From: Brachypodius melanocephalos
Taxonomy: Eukaryota > Chordata > Aves > Passeriformes > Pycnonotidae
Direction: 5' to 3'
Length of the DNA stretch: 64,000 nucleotides
Assembly: GCA_013398615.1 (NCBI GenBank)
Contig: VZSR01000520.1
Location: forward strand, 36,806,563-36,870,562
Shown: one piece after another, positions 1 to 10,664 of the stretch
Position numbering within the stretch: the stretch's first letter is position 1
Layout of the letters: every line of letters starts with the position of its first letter
The notes under the pieces: generated by a model
The model's input: only the letters and a program-made list of their open reading frames with translations
The model's database searches: none
Told to the model about the DNA's origin: nothing
Made by a program: the position numbers and the translations under genes

Positions 1-3000
1 ACTCGCTCCAGGAGGGGCAACACCTCTGCATCCAAGCTCAGGGAGCCCAAACTCCCTGCTCCAGGCTCATCTTGCTCTCTCCGGTCTGGCTTCAGTCTAT
101 CCAGAGCCCCTGTCCTGGTTTCTTGGTTTAATCTTAGCTGGTGAGGAAGAGCTCCATACCAGGAGGGAGGCAGAGCAAAAGGAGATTGCCAGACCCAAAT
201 GTTCCACACTTGCAAAGATGGTTTCTAAATACTGAACATTAAAAATAATTTGGCTTGCATGTGGAGTGGTGAGAAAGGGGAGATCTTTCTATTTGCCTGC
301 TGGGATTTGGAGTCTATAGTTTTCTGGGGACACATTTCCAAGTTTTTATCACCAACTATAGGGGCTAGAAAACACTCTCTCATGTTAAATGAAAGCTGAA
401 ATCCCCCCTAGTCCTACACATTGACGATCTGGAGCTTTAACCCTGACTAAATCACAACATCATCTTTAGAATCAGCCTGTGCAAGATGTCTCTCACCAAA
501 GAAAGAAAAATCCATACAGAAAGAGTTGTTAAGGAGTCCTTAGCAAGTGCAGCTGTCAAGGGAGCAGTCACTGAGATACAACCAGGAAGGAGGAGAGGCA
601 TTTTTCTGTGATGTGAAGGAAGTTCGTGCAGCCAAAGGTGAGGAGATAGGGTCACCATGGTCTATTCCCAAGACCACCCTATTGCTCTAGCAGTGTATTG
701 ATTTGTGGATCTCTGCAAAGCACACAGACCAGGTCAGAGATGTCCCTACGATTCTTTTTGCTCCCTTGAAGGTATGGATTTTTTCTTCTCTCGCCTACTT
801 TTTTCTCTATTTCCCTTTCACTTTTACTGTGTTTCAAGACAGGAGGCTGTTAGTGTTATTTTAATTATTATATTTTTGTTTTAAATAGGGCTTAATTTTT
901 AAATCATTTGTGAGTTTGCCTACAGTGATAAAATGCTTTTCGATTTGCTTCCAAAAATAAATATTTGCTAAAAAAAAAAAAGAAACTGAAGTGCTCCATC
1001 CTTTCCAAATGCAATGCTTCCTTTTTTTTTTTTTATTTTTTTTTTTTTAAATAAGAGCACTTCATTTTGGAAGTGAATAGGATGCTCTGGGCACGGGCAT
1101 GGCAGACCAATTTAGATTTCCTAGATTGCTTCAATAATCTGAAGAGTACTCCAGTAATTTTTAACTATTCTCCACCACATGCCTTCAAACCCATTCATTT
1201 TTTTAACTGAAGTGACTATACTTAGGACAAACTCTGCTGTTCATTTGAAATAGTTCTATTCTGCATATCCATAGACTTCAAATTCCAATACAGAAACTTA
1301 ATACAATATTTTGCTGTGAAGCTGTGTTACCACTTAATGCCGTAACATTATTAGTCAACATTTTTATGCACTACTCCCTGTCTGAAGCAGGGCTATGTCA
1401 CCACATCCAGTCAGCTGCAGGAGACAAACCCATAATTAGGAAAGACAGTCTTTACAATCTGGATTTTTTCATCCCAATCTTTCTCCTGCATTCAGCCTTG
1501 AGATTCAGTTTCTTTTATGGCTTTTTAATCTGAAGATCAAAATGTTTATGCAGATAGTTAAAACACACAGTACCTTTATGGCATACATATTTTCTGTTTG
1601 GGTAGGAAGTGAAGTACATCACTAAAGATCTCACAGAGCATCACCAGTGGCAGAGACAGGAAATAGTAAAACATGAGCAATTTTAATCCCTTTTTCCTTC
1701 CTCTTGCACACACTCCACTTGTGTAATATAGGGTACAACCCTTCCTTGCACTTTTACTACTGTATCTAGACTGTTGTTTCTGTTCTTCAGGGAGTAGTTA
1801 TATTTCAAACACCACCCTGAAGAGAAAGCTCATGAGCTGTCTGTTGAGGATTTCATGCCCTAATTCCTCCCACCTTTACCTTGCATATAATAAGTAGTTA
1901 TTTTAGTTCATATTTCTATAAAAGCATGTCTGCATTTCTAAGAAATACTAGCTTATTGTTCCAGGGAGGCTCTATGCTGCCTTAACTAATTAAAGCTTAA
2001 CTGCAGGGCAGTGCTGTATACTTTGCAGTCCACCTAATGTCTTATTCAATCATGATCGAGCATTAAAATTATTGGGAGGCGGCACAGTTTGCATTGATCT
2101 GCTGCTGGCATGTCTTTTTGCTAAATGAGTGCCCATCTCTCACAAAAGGTATTAAGAGGGGCAGAGGATGCATGAACATGCCCTGGACTGTGACCTCTGT
2201 GGCAGTCCTGTGGTGCTCCTGGGGAAACAGCTGCCCTAAGGCTGTTTTTTGCATTGTTTTTATGCTGGCAGGGAATAGTTTGGTGATGCCTTAGAAACAA
2301 TCTTGCTGAAACACTAAAGCCAAAACCATGGCTTTTTTTCTTATGCTATAATTTTTAAATGAATGTGGAGAACACTATGTATATGTAGCCTTAGAGGCTA
2401 AAACTTGAGGTATGACTTAAGAGTCTTTTGACCTGACATGACCCTAATGGCAAACTAGACTTGAGACTTAGACTCCAGAATATATCCCAAGTAATTCTGA
2501 ACGTATTTTGCCCAGCTGAATTTTGGAGTTTTCAACTGCTACTGAGAATTTCAATTAAAAAAAAATAGAGTATCAGAGTATGATAGGCAGAGAAAAATAT
2601 TGTTAACATAAAGATTCTGTTGCCATTTAATAATCACTAATTATTAAAATGCAGACTAAAATGCAGTCTGCATAGGAAACATGCTGTTTTCAGGAATCTT
2701 GTAGATGTAGATCTGTTTTCTATTAGATATTTTGTCTTACAATTTTTTTGTCTAAATTTAATGTTTCAAGGAAAGAGAGAGCTGTTGAGGAAAGATAGAT
2801 TGAGAATACCGAACTTGAACTTGTGTGTTATCAGAATTTCTGCTGCATATTTCCTCTGTATGTCTGTCCCTCCTTGTTGGGAAGGCTGTTCTTCTGTCAA
2901 TGTAGCACTTCTTGAATGAAATGCTAACTTAGTCCTGTCCACTTACAAAAATTAAAGATCTCCCAGCTTAAAGAGTGGTATCTTAATCAATTTCTGGCTG

Positions 3001-3503
3001 GGAGATTGCATTATCCATACTTACATTCCCTGAAATTTCAATTGGATTCAATCTTTTTCTTCACTTAGAGCCATCCTTTTTAAAGTGTTAAGTGCTTGCT
3101 CTGTTTCAACTCTGATGGAGATGATTTTCAAGAACAGAAATTTCATCATCTGCACAGACCTTTGTGCTCTTTTGAAAAAAATCTCATATCTATTAAAGAT
3201 GTACTCTCACTTATTTACTACAATATTTTGGCATTAATAAGAGAAAGACAGAACAATGATTTCACATAATTCAATTAATTTTGAAGACGAAATCAAGTAC
3301 ATTTTTCTTTCTCAAATGGTGGTTCTAATGTTAGGGTTTGGTTTATAGTAATTCAGTCAATTCCTCATATAAAGATAATATTATTGTTAAATTATATTTC
3401 CTATCCATCTTATTCTAAGATTGAAGACATAGATTCAGAAAACCAAACACAGTATTTTCTCCATATTATTACCTCTCCAGAACTCGATTTTCTTTTAATT
3501 TGG

Positions 3504-3551
<48 letters not shown>

Positions 3552-4340
3552 TAATGTGCCTCAATGGACATCAGTGAAGTACTGTGTATAACTCCAAAGT
3601 AAATGAAGCAACTATGTGGGTCAGAGTTTCCTTCTGAAAGTTATCTAGGGAGGCAGCATTTGGTAACATAATACTGTATTATAATTCATCCTTGCACCTG
3701 TCCAGTTAGCCACAGATCCATCCAAGCATGCAATGTAGTGTAGGAGGATTGCATTCTGCTAGATTAAATCTTCAGTTAAATGAGCTAAAGTGTCTCAGGA
3801 TGTATATGGCAAGATATCTCAAAATAAGTTGAAGAGAAGAGATGAGGAAAGGATGAGCATGTCTACAACCTACAGACAACTCTGTATTTCATACTGATTT
3901 CCTTGTACTTCTAAGTCATAGGTATATTTTTAAATCTGATATATAAAATAGAAATAACCTCTGTCTATTCTGTAAAAATACATGACTATATATGTCAAAT
4001 GCAAACCAAGAGTCAGCCCTTCCTGCTAGACACATTCATGTACCCCAAAGTATCAATAAATTCAGAATTATTATGGGTCAGGTAGCAACTTCAATACAAA
4101 GAAAAAAAGGACACTGTCTTCCAGTTTCTCAAAAATAGATAGAAAGATAGAGAAAGTATAAAAAATTAATCAACTTTAGCTCCCCAAAGGATGCCTGAGT
4201 TTTAAATGCCTGCTCTATCTTTAACTGCCTCTCTGCCTGTTACAGGGTATCGGAACTGAACACGAAAAACCTGATGGAGTCCGTGCAGAGTTTGAGGTGC
4301 TTTCCATAGGGAAATGGTTTAAACGATACAGGTTCCAGCA
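1..4340. other. Intergenic or intronic sequence, no gene seen
   Basis: AT-rich unique sequence. The open frames on both strands are all under about 70 codons and none resembles a known domain. Contents seen are an A12 run (970-981), a T-rich run interrupted by one A (1022-1047) and the long T run annotated separately. The stretch at about 3560-3650 faintly resembles a worn ancient amniote repeat, but too weakly to annotate. No exon-like block with matching splice sites was recognised. Confidence 0.6.
3505..3550. repeat. Uninterrupted T46 homopolymer
   Basis: A run of 46 T residues with no interruption, much the longest homopolymer in the window; the others are about 12-23 pure residues. It could be the A-tail of a retroposed sequence on the minus strand, whose body would then lie to the right, from 3551 onward. 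I did not find a recognisable retrocopy body or target-site duplication, so a simple expanded homopolymer is equally possible. Assembly length errors are common in such runs. Confidence 0.95.
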
Positions 4341-4500
4341 TGGATTTCCTCCTTGTCTCCGTCTTTGAAAATACTCCAAAGCTGACTGAATAAGGTCCTA
4401 AGCAACCTGCTCCACTTGGCTCTGCTTTGCCCATGGGGTTGGACTAGTTGATCCCCAGAGGTCCTTACCGAACTCAACTGTCCTGAGATTTGGTGATTGT
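4341..4500 (+). mobile_element. CR1 LINE 3' end, 5'-truncated
   Basis: The block carries the typical end of avian CR1: a degenerate 'TCTCC...TTTGAAAATACTCC' stretch, 'TAAGGTCCTAAGCAACCTGCTC', then the 'GGGGTTGGACTAGTTGATC' and 'CAGAGGTCCTTACC' segments. It ends in a worn ATTCTGTGATT-like tail near 4490-4500. Orientation is sense on the plus strand. The left boundary is uncertain; a weak CR1-like 'GGAAATGGTTTAAA' at about 4311 suggests the copy may begin 30-40 bp earlier. It is non-coding and diverged, so it is an old insertion. Confidence 0.85.
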
Positions 4501-6925
4501 CGGTGGTGAGAATGAGGAAACTAAAGGGCAAAATGGAAAACCTTTCCTTGCTTTCATTTTGTTTTCGTTTTGAAGGGTTAGTCAGAAATGGTCCCATAAA
4601 GAGGAGGAAACATATGAGATGGGAGGGAAACGGTGAGGGCAGAGAAAAAGTGCCTCAGAGACAGGAAGGTGGAACCAAAGCTTGATTTGGGGTAAGCAAC
4701 ATGGTTGTAGAGAGATATTAGACAGAGCCAATTTTGTCAAGCAGGGATTGTTACAGAAAATTTGGGAATCACTGGTCCATGACACACAGGCTTTGTTGGC
4801 TGAGTTGTACCAGTGGAAAAATATACATTGACAAAAGGAGCCTTTTTTTCTTCAACTACCTTTTTGAGTGGCATAAGCCATGCCAGCAAAGGGATTCTTG
4901 CATGTATACAGAGGGTGTTGCTTGCATATCTATATCAATTAAGGGTGTGATTTTTTTTCATGCTTGTGACTGAAGCAGCTTTGTCAACAACACTTTATAA
5001 TTTAGACCTGGCTTGAGAGCTGTCCTGGCTCTCAAGCAACTGCAGAATGTTGGGAATTTTAGAGTGAACTCCCATATTGCTGGCAAAGAAATAAAAGGAC
5101 ACAAATGCAGCAGGGTAATTTTGAAGAGATTTTTTTTATTGTTATTCACAGCACACAGAGAATTTCTTTTTTGTTTGGAAAGGTGGTGACTGAAGAAGCA
5201 AAAATAGCAGCTGTGCAGCTTCATGGCAGGACATCCACTGAAATACAGGCTTTCTTTGTAATCAAAAGCCAAAAGGTTTCTGTTATGACCATATCCTAAC
5301 TAGAAAGGGCTTGTGATATAGCTGGACTGTCAGACACTTCCATTGGAAGCTAAGTTTACAGAGGTACAAAAAGCTGATAAACTGATACAACTTTCTGAAC
5401 AAGGTAAGTATAGACAAGAAATGCTCTTTTGTAGATAAAATAGCAGATACGTCAGGGGAGTTGCAGCCATAGCAGTGCTGGTTAGGAGAGGAAAGTGTGG
5501 TTTTTGCTCTTTGTCTTCTTCACAATCTTAATCAACTGCCAGGCTGGTGCATGTCTCTGTGTAATTTATTCCACCCTGAAAAAAACCTCCAACTGTATTT
5601 GTGAAACTCTTGTCATTTATTCTTACCAAAGATCCCTGTATTTTGGTCAGAACAATAGTTCTGGCATGGCCAAAGTGATAGCTCCAAGTACAGTGACACA
5701 ACTGTGTTTAAAGGCTTGGTTTCCCCAGAGGACAATCCTAAAATCCTGCTGATACAGAAAAGAAACAACCTTCCTTTCTCCCTCCTTCTCACGCTGGCTC
5801 TGGAACTTGTTTGATGCCCCAGCAAGCTGCTTCAGCTTACTAAACAGACAGAAAATGAATGCAGCAAATACCAATGCAGCATTTTCTGCCAGTTTAGTGA
5901 AATAAATTGCTTAGCTTAGAGATCAGGTGAACAGTCAGTGTCTCTGCAGAGCAAGAAGCAGCAGTGTATAGCTGAGAGCGAAAGAAATTATTGGAAAAAT
6001 TCTATTTTTTTTTCTCAGTATTAGACTGATTTAACTGTCTTGCCAAACTTCATAATGCTGGCAAGGTTACAAAATGATTAACCCGTTCAAGAATGTCCAT
6101 CCACACTGAAGTATGCATTTGTTTAGCCTATTCTGAATATCAGAGTTCTAAGGCTTGTCTGCACTTGAAAGTATTTCACAGTGTGGCTTGAATGGCACTC
6201 TCCCATTCCTCTGAAGAGATGCAGTTTATGAGAGTCACTTGCTGAGGCAGCTCAAACCCAATTCCAGGAAAAGGCCTTCCTTTTGATATCAGCATTACCA
6301 AGTCTGCCTTAGGCTGCTTGTTGCCACAGCCATTTTGATCAGAAAATGCCTTTTTTTTTCTTTTTTTTTTTTTTTTTTCTTCAGGCTTGTAATCAACAGA
6401 AATGCTTATCATACTGGTAAAACAGTGAAATGGAGACCAAGTTAAAAGCAGTGTACTTTCAGTTCTGCTGGATAAGAAAATAAGCATTTCCTTGATCACA
6501 CAAGGAGCTGTCTTTTAGATGGGGTGCTTAGCATTTCGCAGTGGACTGGTTACTTGCAGAAACTGATGCAAGTTATTTTCTCTTTGAAAAGCTATTTTTT
6601 TTTTTTTGGAAACTGATAGATTGTCAACCTTCAGATCAGTGAATACTTTGGGATTTTTTAATTGCATGCATTACTTCACTGCTACCTTGTATGTTATGTA
6701 TGCAAAATCCAGCCTCCTTAAATTTTAATTTAAGAAAAAAAGTATATTTGGCTAGAAGTCCAAATTGGGGTAAAAGAAACCTGAACAAAAGACAGTTTGG
6801 AGAATAAATGCTGGAAGATTGTTTCTTTTGTGAGTCACAAGAAGTAGGAAATATTCAGAGTGATGCCCCATGGCAGGGTAATATTTGTGAGTGCTGAAAG
6901 TTGCACAGATATTAATACAAAGCCA
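4501..6925. other. Unique sequence, no gene seen
   Basis: No recognisable gene. A T-rich run interrupted by one C lies at 6351-6378 and a T13 run at 6595-6607. Overlapping open frames on both strands around 4960-5300 and 5500-5870 (up to about 104 codons) have no domain, no coherent splice context and mirror one another on opposite strands, so I do not call them genes. Confidence 0.55.
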
Positions 6926-7307
6926 TATAAGGAGGGGCTGAGGTCACTTGGTCTGTTCAAAATGAGGCTGAGGGGAGACCTCAGCAGTCTACAGCATTGT
7001 CTTGAGGTGCAGGCACTGCTCTCTTCTCTGTGGTGACAGTGGCAGCCCCCATGGGAATGACCTGGAATTGTGTCAGGGGAGGTTTAGGTTCGATGTTAGA
7101 AAATGGTTCTTTTCCCAGAATGTAGTTGAGCTGGAACAGACTCCCCAGGGCAGTGGTCACAGCACCAAGCCTGAAGGAATTCAAGAATTGTTTGGACAAT
7201 GTTCTCGGGCACACTCTTGGGGATGGTGCTGTGCAGGGCCAGGAGCTAGAATTGATGATCCTTGTGGGTATTTTTTAAACTCAGGGTGTTCTATGATTCC
7301 ATGATTC
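6926..7307 (+). mobile_element. CR1 LINE 3' portion with tail
   Basis: About 380 bp of CR1 in sense orientation. It runs from the 'AGGGGAGACCTC' region through 'GGGAATGACCTGGAATTGTG' and 'GGGGAGGTTTAGGTTCGATG', then 'CCCAGGGCAGTGGTCACAGC', and ends in the diagnostic tail of ATTCTATG/ATTCCATG units at 7289-7307. This order matches the last part of CR1 ORF2 plus the 3' UTR. The open frames overlapping it (about 6981-7304, both strands) are incidental. The layout resembles an older CR1 subfamily, but I cannot assign the subfamily without alignment. Confidence 0.93.
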
Positions 7308-7883
7308 ACTGCACATCAGCAAATTTCTCCCTAACAATACACAGTCCATTGCTCATTATTAGTTGCTATGTAGTATTCATGCATTTAAAGTCATCCAGCC
7401 CAGGAGAGTTTGATCAATTTCTCTGTAACAGCAGTGACTAAATTTAGTGGATACTGTGCCTGCTATGGAGCAGAAGTTTGGATATTTCTTACCTTTACCT
7501 GAGGGGCTCTTTTAGCATTACTTTGTGTGTCATAAATGCCACATGGTTAGAGAATAGCAGTGACTAGTGAAAAGCTGAAGCAAACAACCCACAAGCTGAA
7601 GTGGTTGGATGAACTATTCAACAAATACCTATGAAAAATAAAAAAATAAAATCCATTTGCAAATTATTTGTTAATCAAAATAATCTGAATCTTTAACCAG
7701 TATAATTTGTAGCTAATAGTTTGTGAAGCAGTAATGGGCAAAAAACATTTGAAAGGAATGAAATACCATGGCTGATTTTAATTGCCTTTTTTTTTTTTTT
7801 TTTTTTACTATTAATGCACACAGAAATATTAATTTGGTTCTCATTATGAGTGAATTAGCTGAAAAAATATTAAGCAGTGAAAC

Positions 7884-7901
7884 TATATATATACATACAT
7901 A

Positions 7902-7948
<47 letters not shown>
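7884..7948. repeat. AT-rich compound microsatellite
   Basis: Compound simple repeat: short TA and CATA units, a GTGTGTA patch, then about 18 pure AT dinucleotides at 7912-7948. It is self-complementary, so it could extrude as a cruciform. The short isoleucine/tyrosine-rich frames that cross it on both strands are artefacts. Confidence 0.97.
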
Positions 7949-7951
<3 letters not shown>

Positions 7952-8827
7952 CTTCTATGTGTTGTTTAGATACTTTCAAACCTAATGGCCCCATTAGCTG
8001 GTACAGCAGAGATTTATAGTTCCCAGGCACACAGATCACCTCCCAGAGTCCCTCAGATATAATTTGTGATCACACTTCCCAAAGCCCTTTGTCCCTGTCA
8101 TAGCTGGCAGACTGTCACTTATTCATCTACCAGGGCACAACCAGCCTGTACCTTCAGCCCTGTGCATCCCAAAACAGCAGCTCCCAGGCTATAGTCATCC
8201 CCCAGGAGTTTTGCACAAGGGTAAAGCAAGAAGTCTGCAGAGAGTAGCTGAAGATTATCAGCTTATTACATCTGGGTGGTTACTCTGAAGGCTAGAAAGC
8301 TGAGCTCACAAGTTTGGGAAACACTAGATAGAGGCTTATTTTTTAGCCTTCCTGAAATTGGAAGAGTGCTATCACAACCACCCAGTATGTGTATGCATTT
8401 AAATGCTTGCATTGTGAGTCTTATAGATACGCTAAGGAGACGAAAATGCCCTTAATAATATCGACTGTAGGTGCCATTTAAGCAAATATTTACGTGGTTG
8501 TCTGGCAGATGAGATCTTTAAAAGTATAATTATCTACTGGCTGTGAAAGCAGAACTTTTATTGAGGTTGGGATGTTAGGATGAGAACACGCTCATTGAAG
8601 GTTTATTAAATAGTGTGTGAATCACTGTACTCCAGTCTTTAAGATTTGCCCTGAACCACTATTGAAGTAATAACCAAAATGGAGTAAGCCTCATTGTAAG
8701 ATGAAATTGTTTTATTTTTCACAGTCTCTTCAGTTTCATTTAATTTGTGTTTGCCTGTTTCATGTAAACCCCTACTGTCTTTCTAAGACGAGGATGGGAA
8801 TTGCAGATAAGAATATGCATACTTTTT

Positions 8828-8881
8828 CTTCTTCTTCTTCTTCTTCTTCTTCTTCTTCTTCTTCTTCTTCTTCTTCTTCTT
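8828..8881. repeat. (CTT)18 trinucleotide microsatellite
   Basis: Eighteen perfect CTT units with no interruption, preceded by a T5 run. The plus strand is pure pyrimidine and the minus strand pure purine over the whole tract, the class of repeat (GAA/TTC) that can adopt triplex DNA. The perfect unit structure suggests it is length-variable between individuals. Confidence 0.98.
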
Positions 8882-10522
8882 CGGGCTGCTGTGAAGCTAC
8901 AGTCACAATATAGAGATGACAAGAAGTTCAAGACAAGATAAAGGACCCCAGTGAGATTGGACACTGAGAGGTGCACCAGACTTCCTCCTTTTGCTTGGCA
9001 CTTCTCTTTTTATTCTTTGATTAAAGTCTTTTTCCTTTACTTACATCCTCCATTAAGATGTCTCAGTGTCATTTAGGGTGTTAATTGAGAGGAGGTTTAA
9101 GCTCATCAAGGCGATTATAAGTGATAGTTAAAAATTTCTATATATGGCCTATGCTGGAATCAGCACAGTAGGATGCCATTTTTCTTTTATCTAAGTGACA
9201 TTGGTAATAATAGATGAAATTATTACTAAATCGCAGCTGCAGAGATGATATCATGATTTTTTTGTGTAATCTTTGATGAAAAATTAATTTTTGAGAGGGA
9301 TAATTTAAAATGATTTAAATAGTATTATACTGAAGTCCTTACTGGTAATTAACACCAATCTTGTCAGAAGTGAATCCACTTTTGCAGCTGTTTCTAAAGA
9401 TACCTACACTATTTGTAACTTTTCTGGGAGTGAAATTATAGTGTTTGGACTTTATTTTTACTGCATAAGGACCATTAAGAGAAAGGAATGTTAATAGAGA
9501 AGGCTTTGTTCCCCAGCAGGGCCAAAGTCTACTTCACATTTTCAGTGTTTCTCTATGTGTGTATTTAATTAGTTATGCTCAGCATGTAAGCAGAGTTCAG
9601 TGTATGCAAAGTAGACTTTACATGGTATTTATATGTATGTATTCGTATGCCAGTGTACACACAGATATGTATATCTTTATGGGTTAGCTATATAAGTATA
9701 CACAACTTTATTTGCGAGGGTTTTAATTGGTTGAACAGATGGCTGATCAGAAATGCTTCTTCATCTTCATCAGTGACTCGTCTTTCTTTCTTTGCATCGA
9801 CTTTCATCACAGTGGCAAAAAAGTGCTCTAACGAGAAACAGCTGAAAATAGATTTTTCTTTGGTACTTTCATCATGCTTTAAATGACAGAAGTGGATTTT
9901 TTTGTCCTATATATAAAGACCTGCAGGAGAAGGTTAAAAAAGGAAATATAGTGAAATCTAAATAGAAAAATTTGAATGAGAATATGGGAGAGCCTCAGAT
10001 TATTCCTCTTATCTTCATATTTTACTTTCTTCTTTTTTAAAGTACATGCTGATTTTTGACAAGATATATAGTCGTGGTTATTCACGCCAGCTACAGTACC
10101 TGCCAATCAGTTTTTCTTTTCCTTGAGTTTGGTGCAGAAAGGGGGAGGGAGGGACAGGAGTTGAAAGATGACACAATGGCTTAGAGGACTGTTACTTTAG
10201 GTATTCATTAAAAAAGGAGTTACATGGCCAGCTTCTGCTGTTTCTGCAATTTTATTATATTCAAATCAAAGTCTGACTTCTGTAGGCTTTATAAAGGAAA
10301 CAATGTGCCTTATAAACAGAGTGTAGGGTTCACATAGGAGTGGTTCACTTGCAAGCAGATTCATGGCTTGAGTTTATGTATAGATATGTGAATAATCTAT
10401 CCCATTTTTAATTTGAAAGAATAAGTTATCTGCTTTTTTTTTTTTTTTTTTTTTTTCTGTCAGTGTTGAAGTCTTTTGCAAACATCTGCTTTTATTCTCT
10501 GAATTCCTGTGGATATATTGCT

Positions 10523-10664
10523 GTTGTATCCATTTTGCAAATTGGTAAACTGAGGAATGCCTTGACTGAGGAAACTGGGAAAATCATACAGCTAGCTGAG
10601 AGTCAAAAGCAGAAGTAGAACTCGGGGATTCTGCTGTCCTCTCCTGTTTCCCCTCAAGCAGACC
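10523..10664 (-). repeat. MIR-type core-SINE relic
   Basis: Read on the plus strand, the block follows the reverse complement of MIR-like amniote SINEs. It starts with 'CCATTTTGCAAATTGGTAAACTGAGG', continues with a diverged 'GAGGAAACTGGGAAAATCATACAGCTAG' and 'AGTAGAACTCGGGGATTCTG' (the inverse of the tRNA-like B-box neighbourhood), and ends in 'CAGACC'. Divergence is high, so the insertion is ancient. The family is recognised by element order; exact subfamily (for example MIR1_Amn) needs a RepeatMasker run. Confidence 0.6.

Larger units (their letters stand above)
7308..10522. other. Unique sequence with microsatellites, no gene seen
   Basis: No gene recognised. It holds a T20 run (7787-7806), the AT-type tract and the CTT tract listed separately, and a T23 run at 10434-10456. 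The poly-serine (plus strand) and poly-arginine (minus strand) frames near 8.7-8.98 kb are only translations of the CTT microsatellite. A purine-rich 'GGGGGAGGGAGGGACAGG' at 10141-10158 has three G3+ runs plus one GG, so it falls just short of a strict G-quadruplex motif. Confidence 0.55.

Noticed and set aside
7002..7304. 100-codon plus-strand frame
   Set aside because: Lies wholly in a CR1 3' end and does not keep the reverse-transcriptase reading.
7713..8039. 108-codon minus-strand frame with alternating isoleucine and tyrosine
   Set aside because: It is built from the AT microsatellite and the adjacent T20 run; no domain.
8701..8976. Poly-serine (plus strand) and poly-arginine (minus strand) open frames
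   Set aside because: They are translations of the (CTT)18 microsatellite in opposite strands and not proteins.
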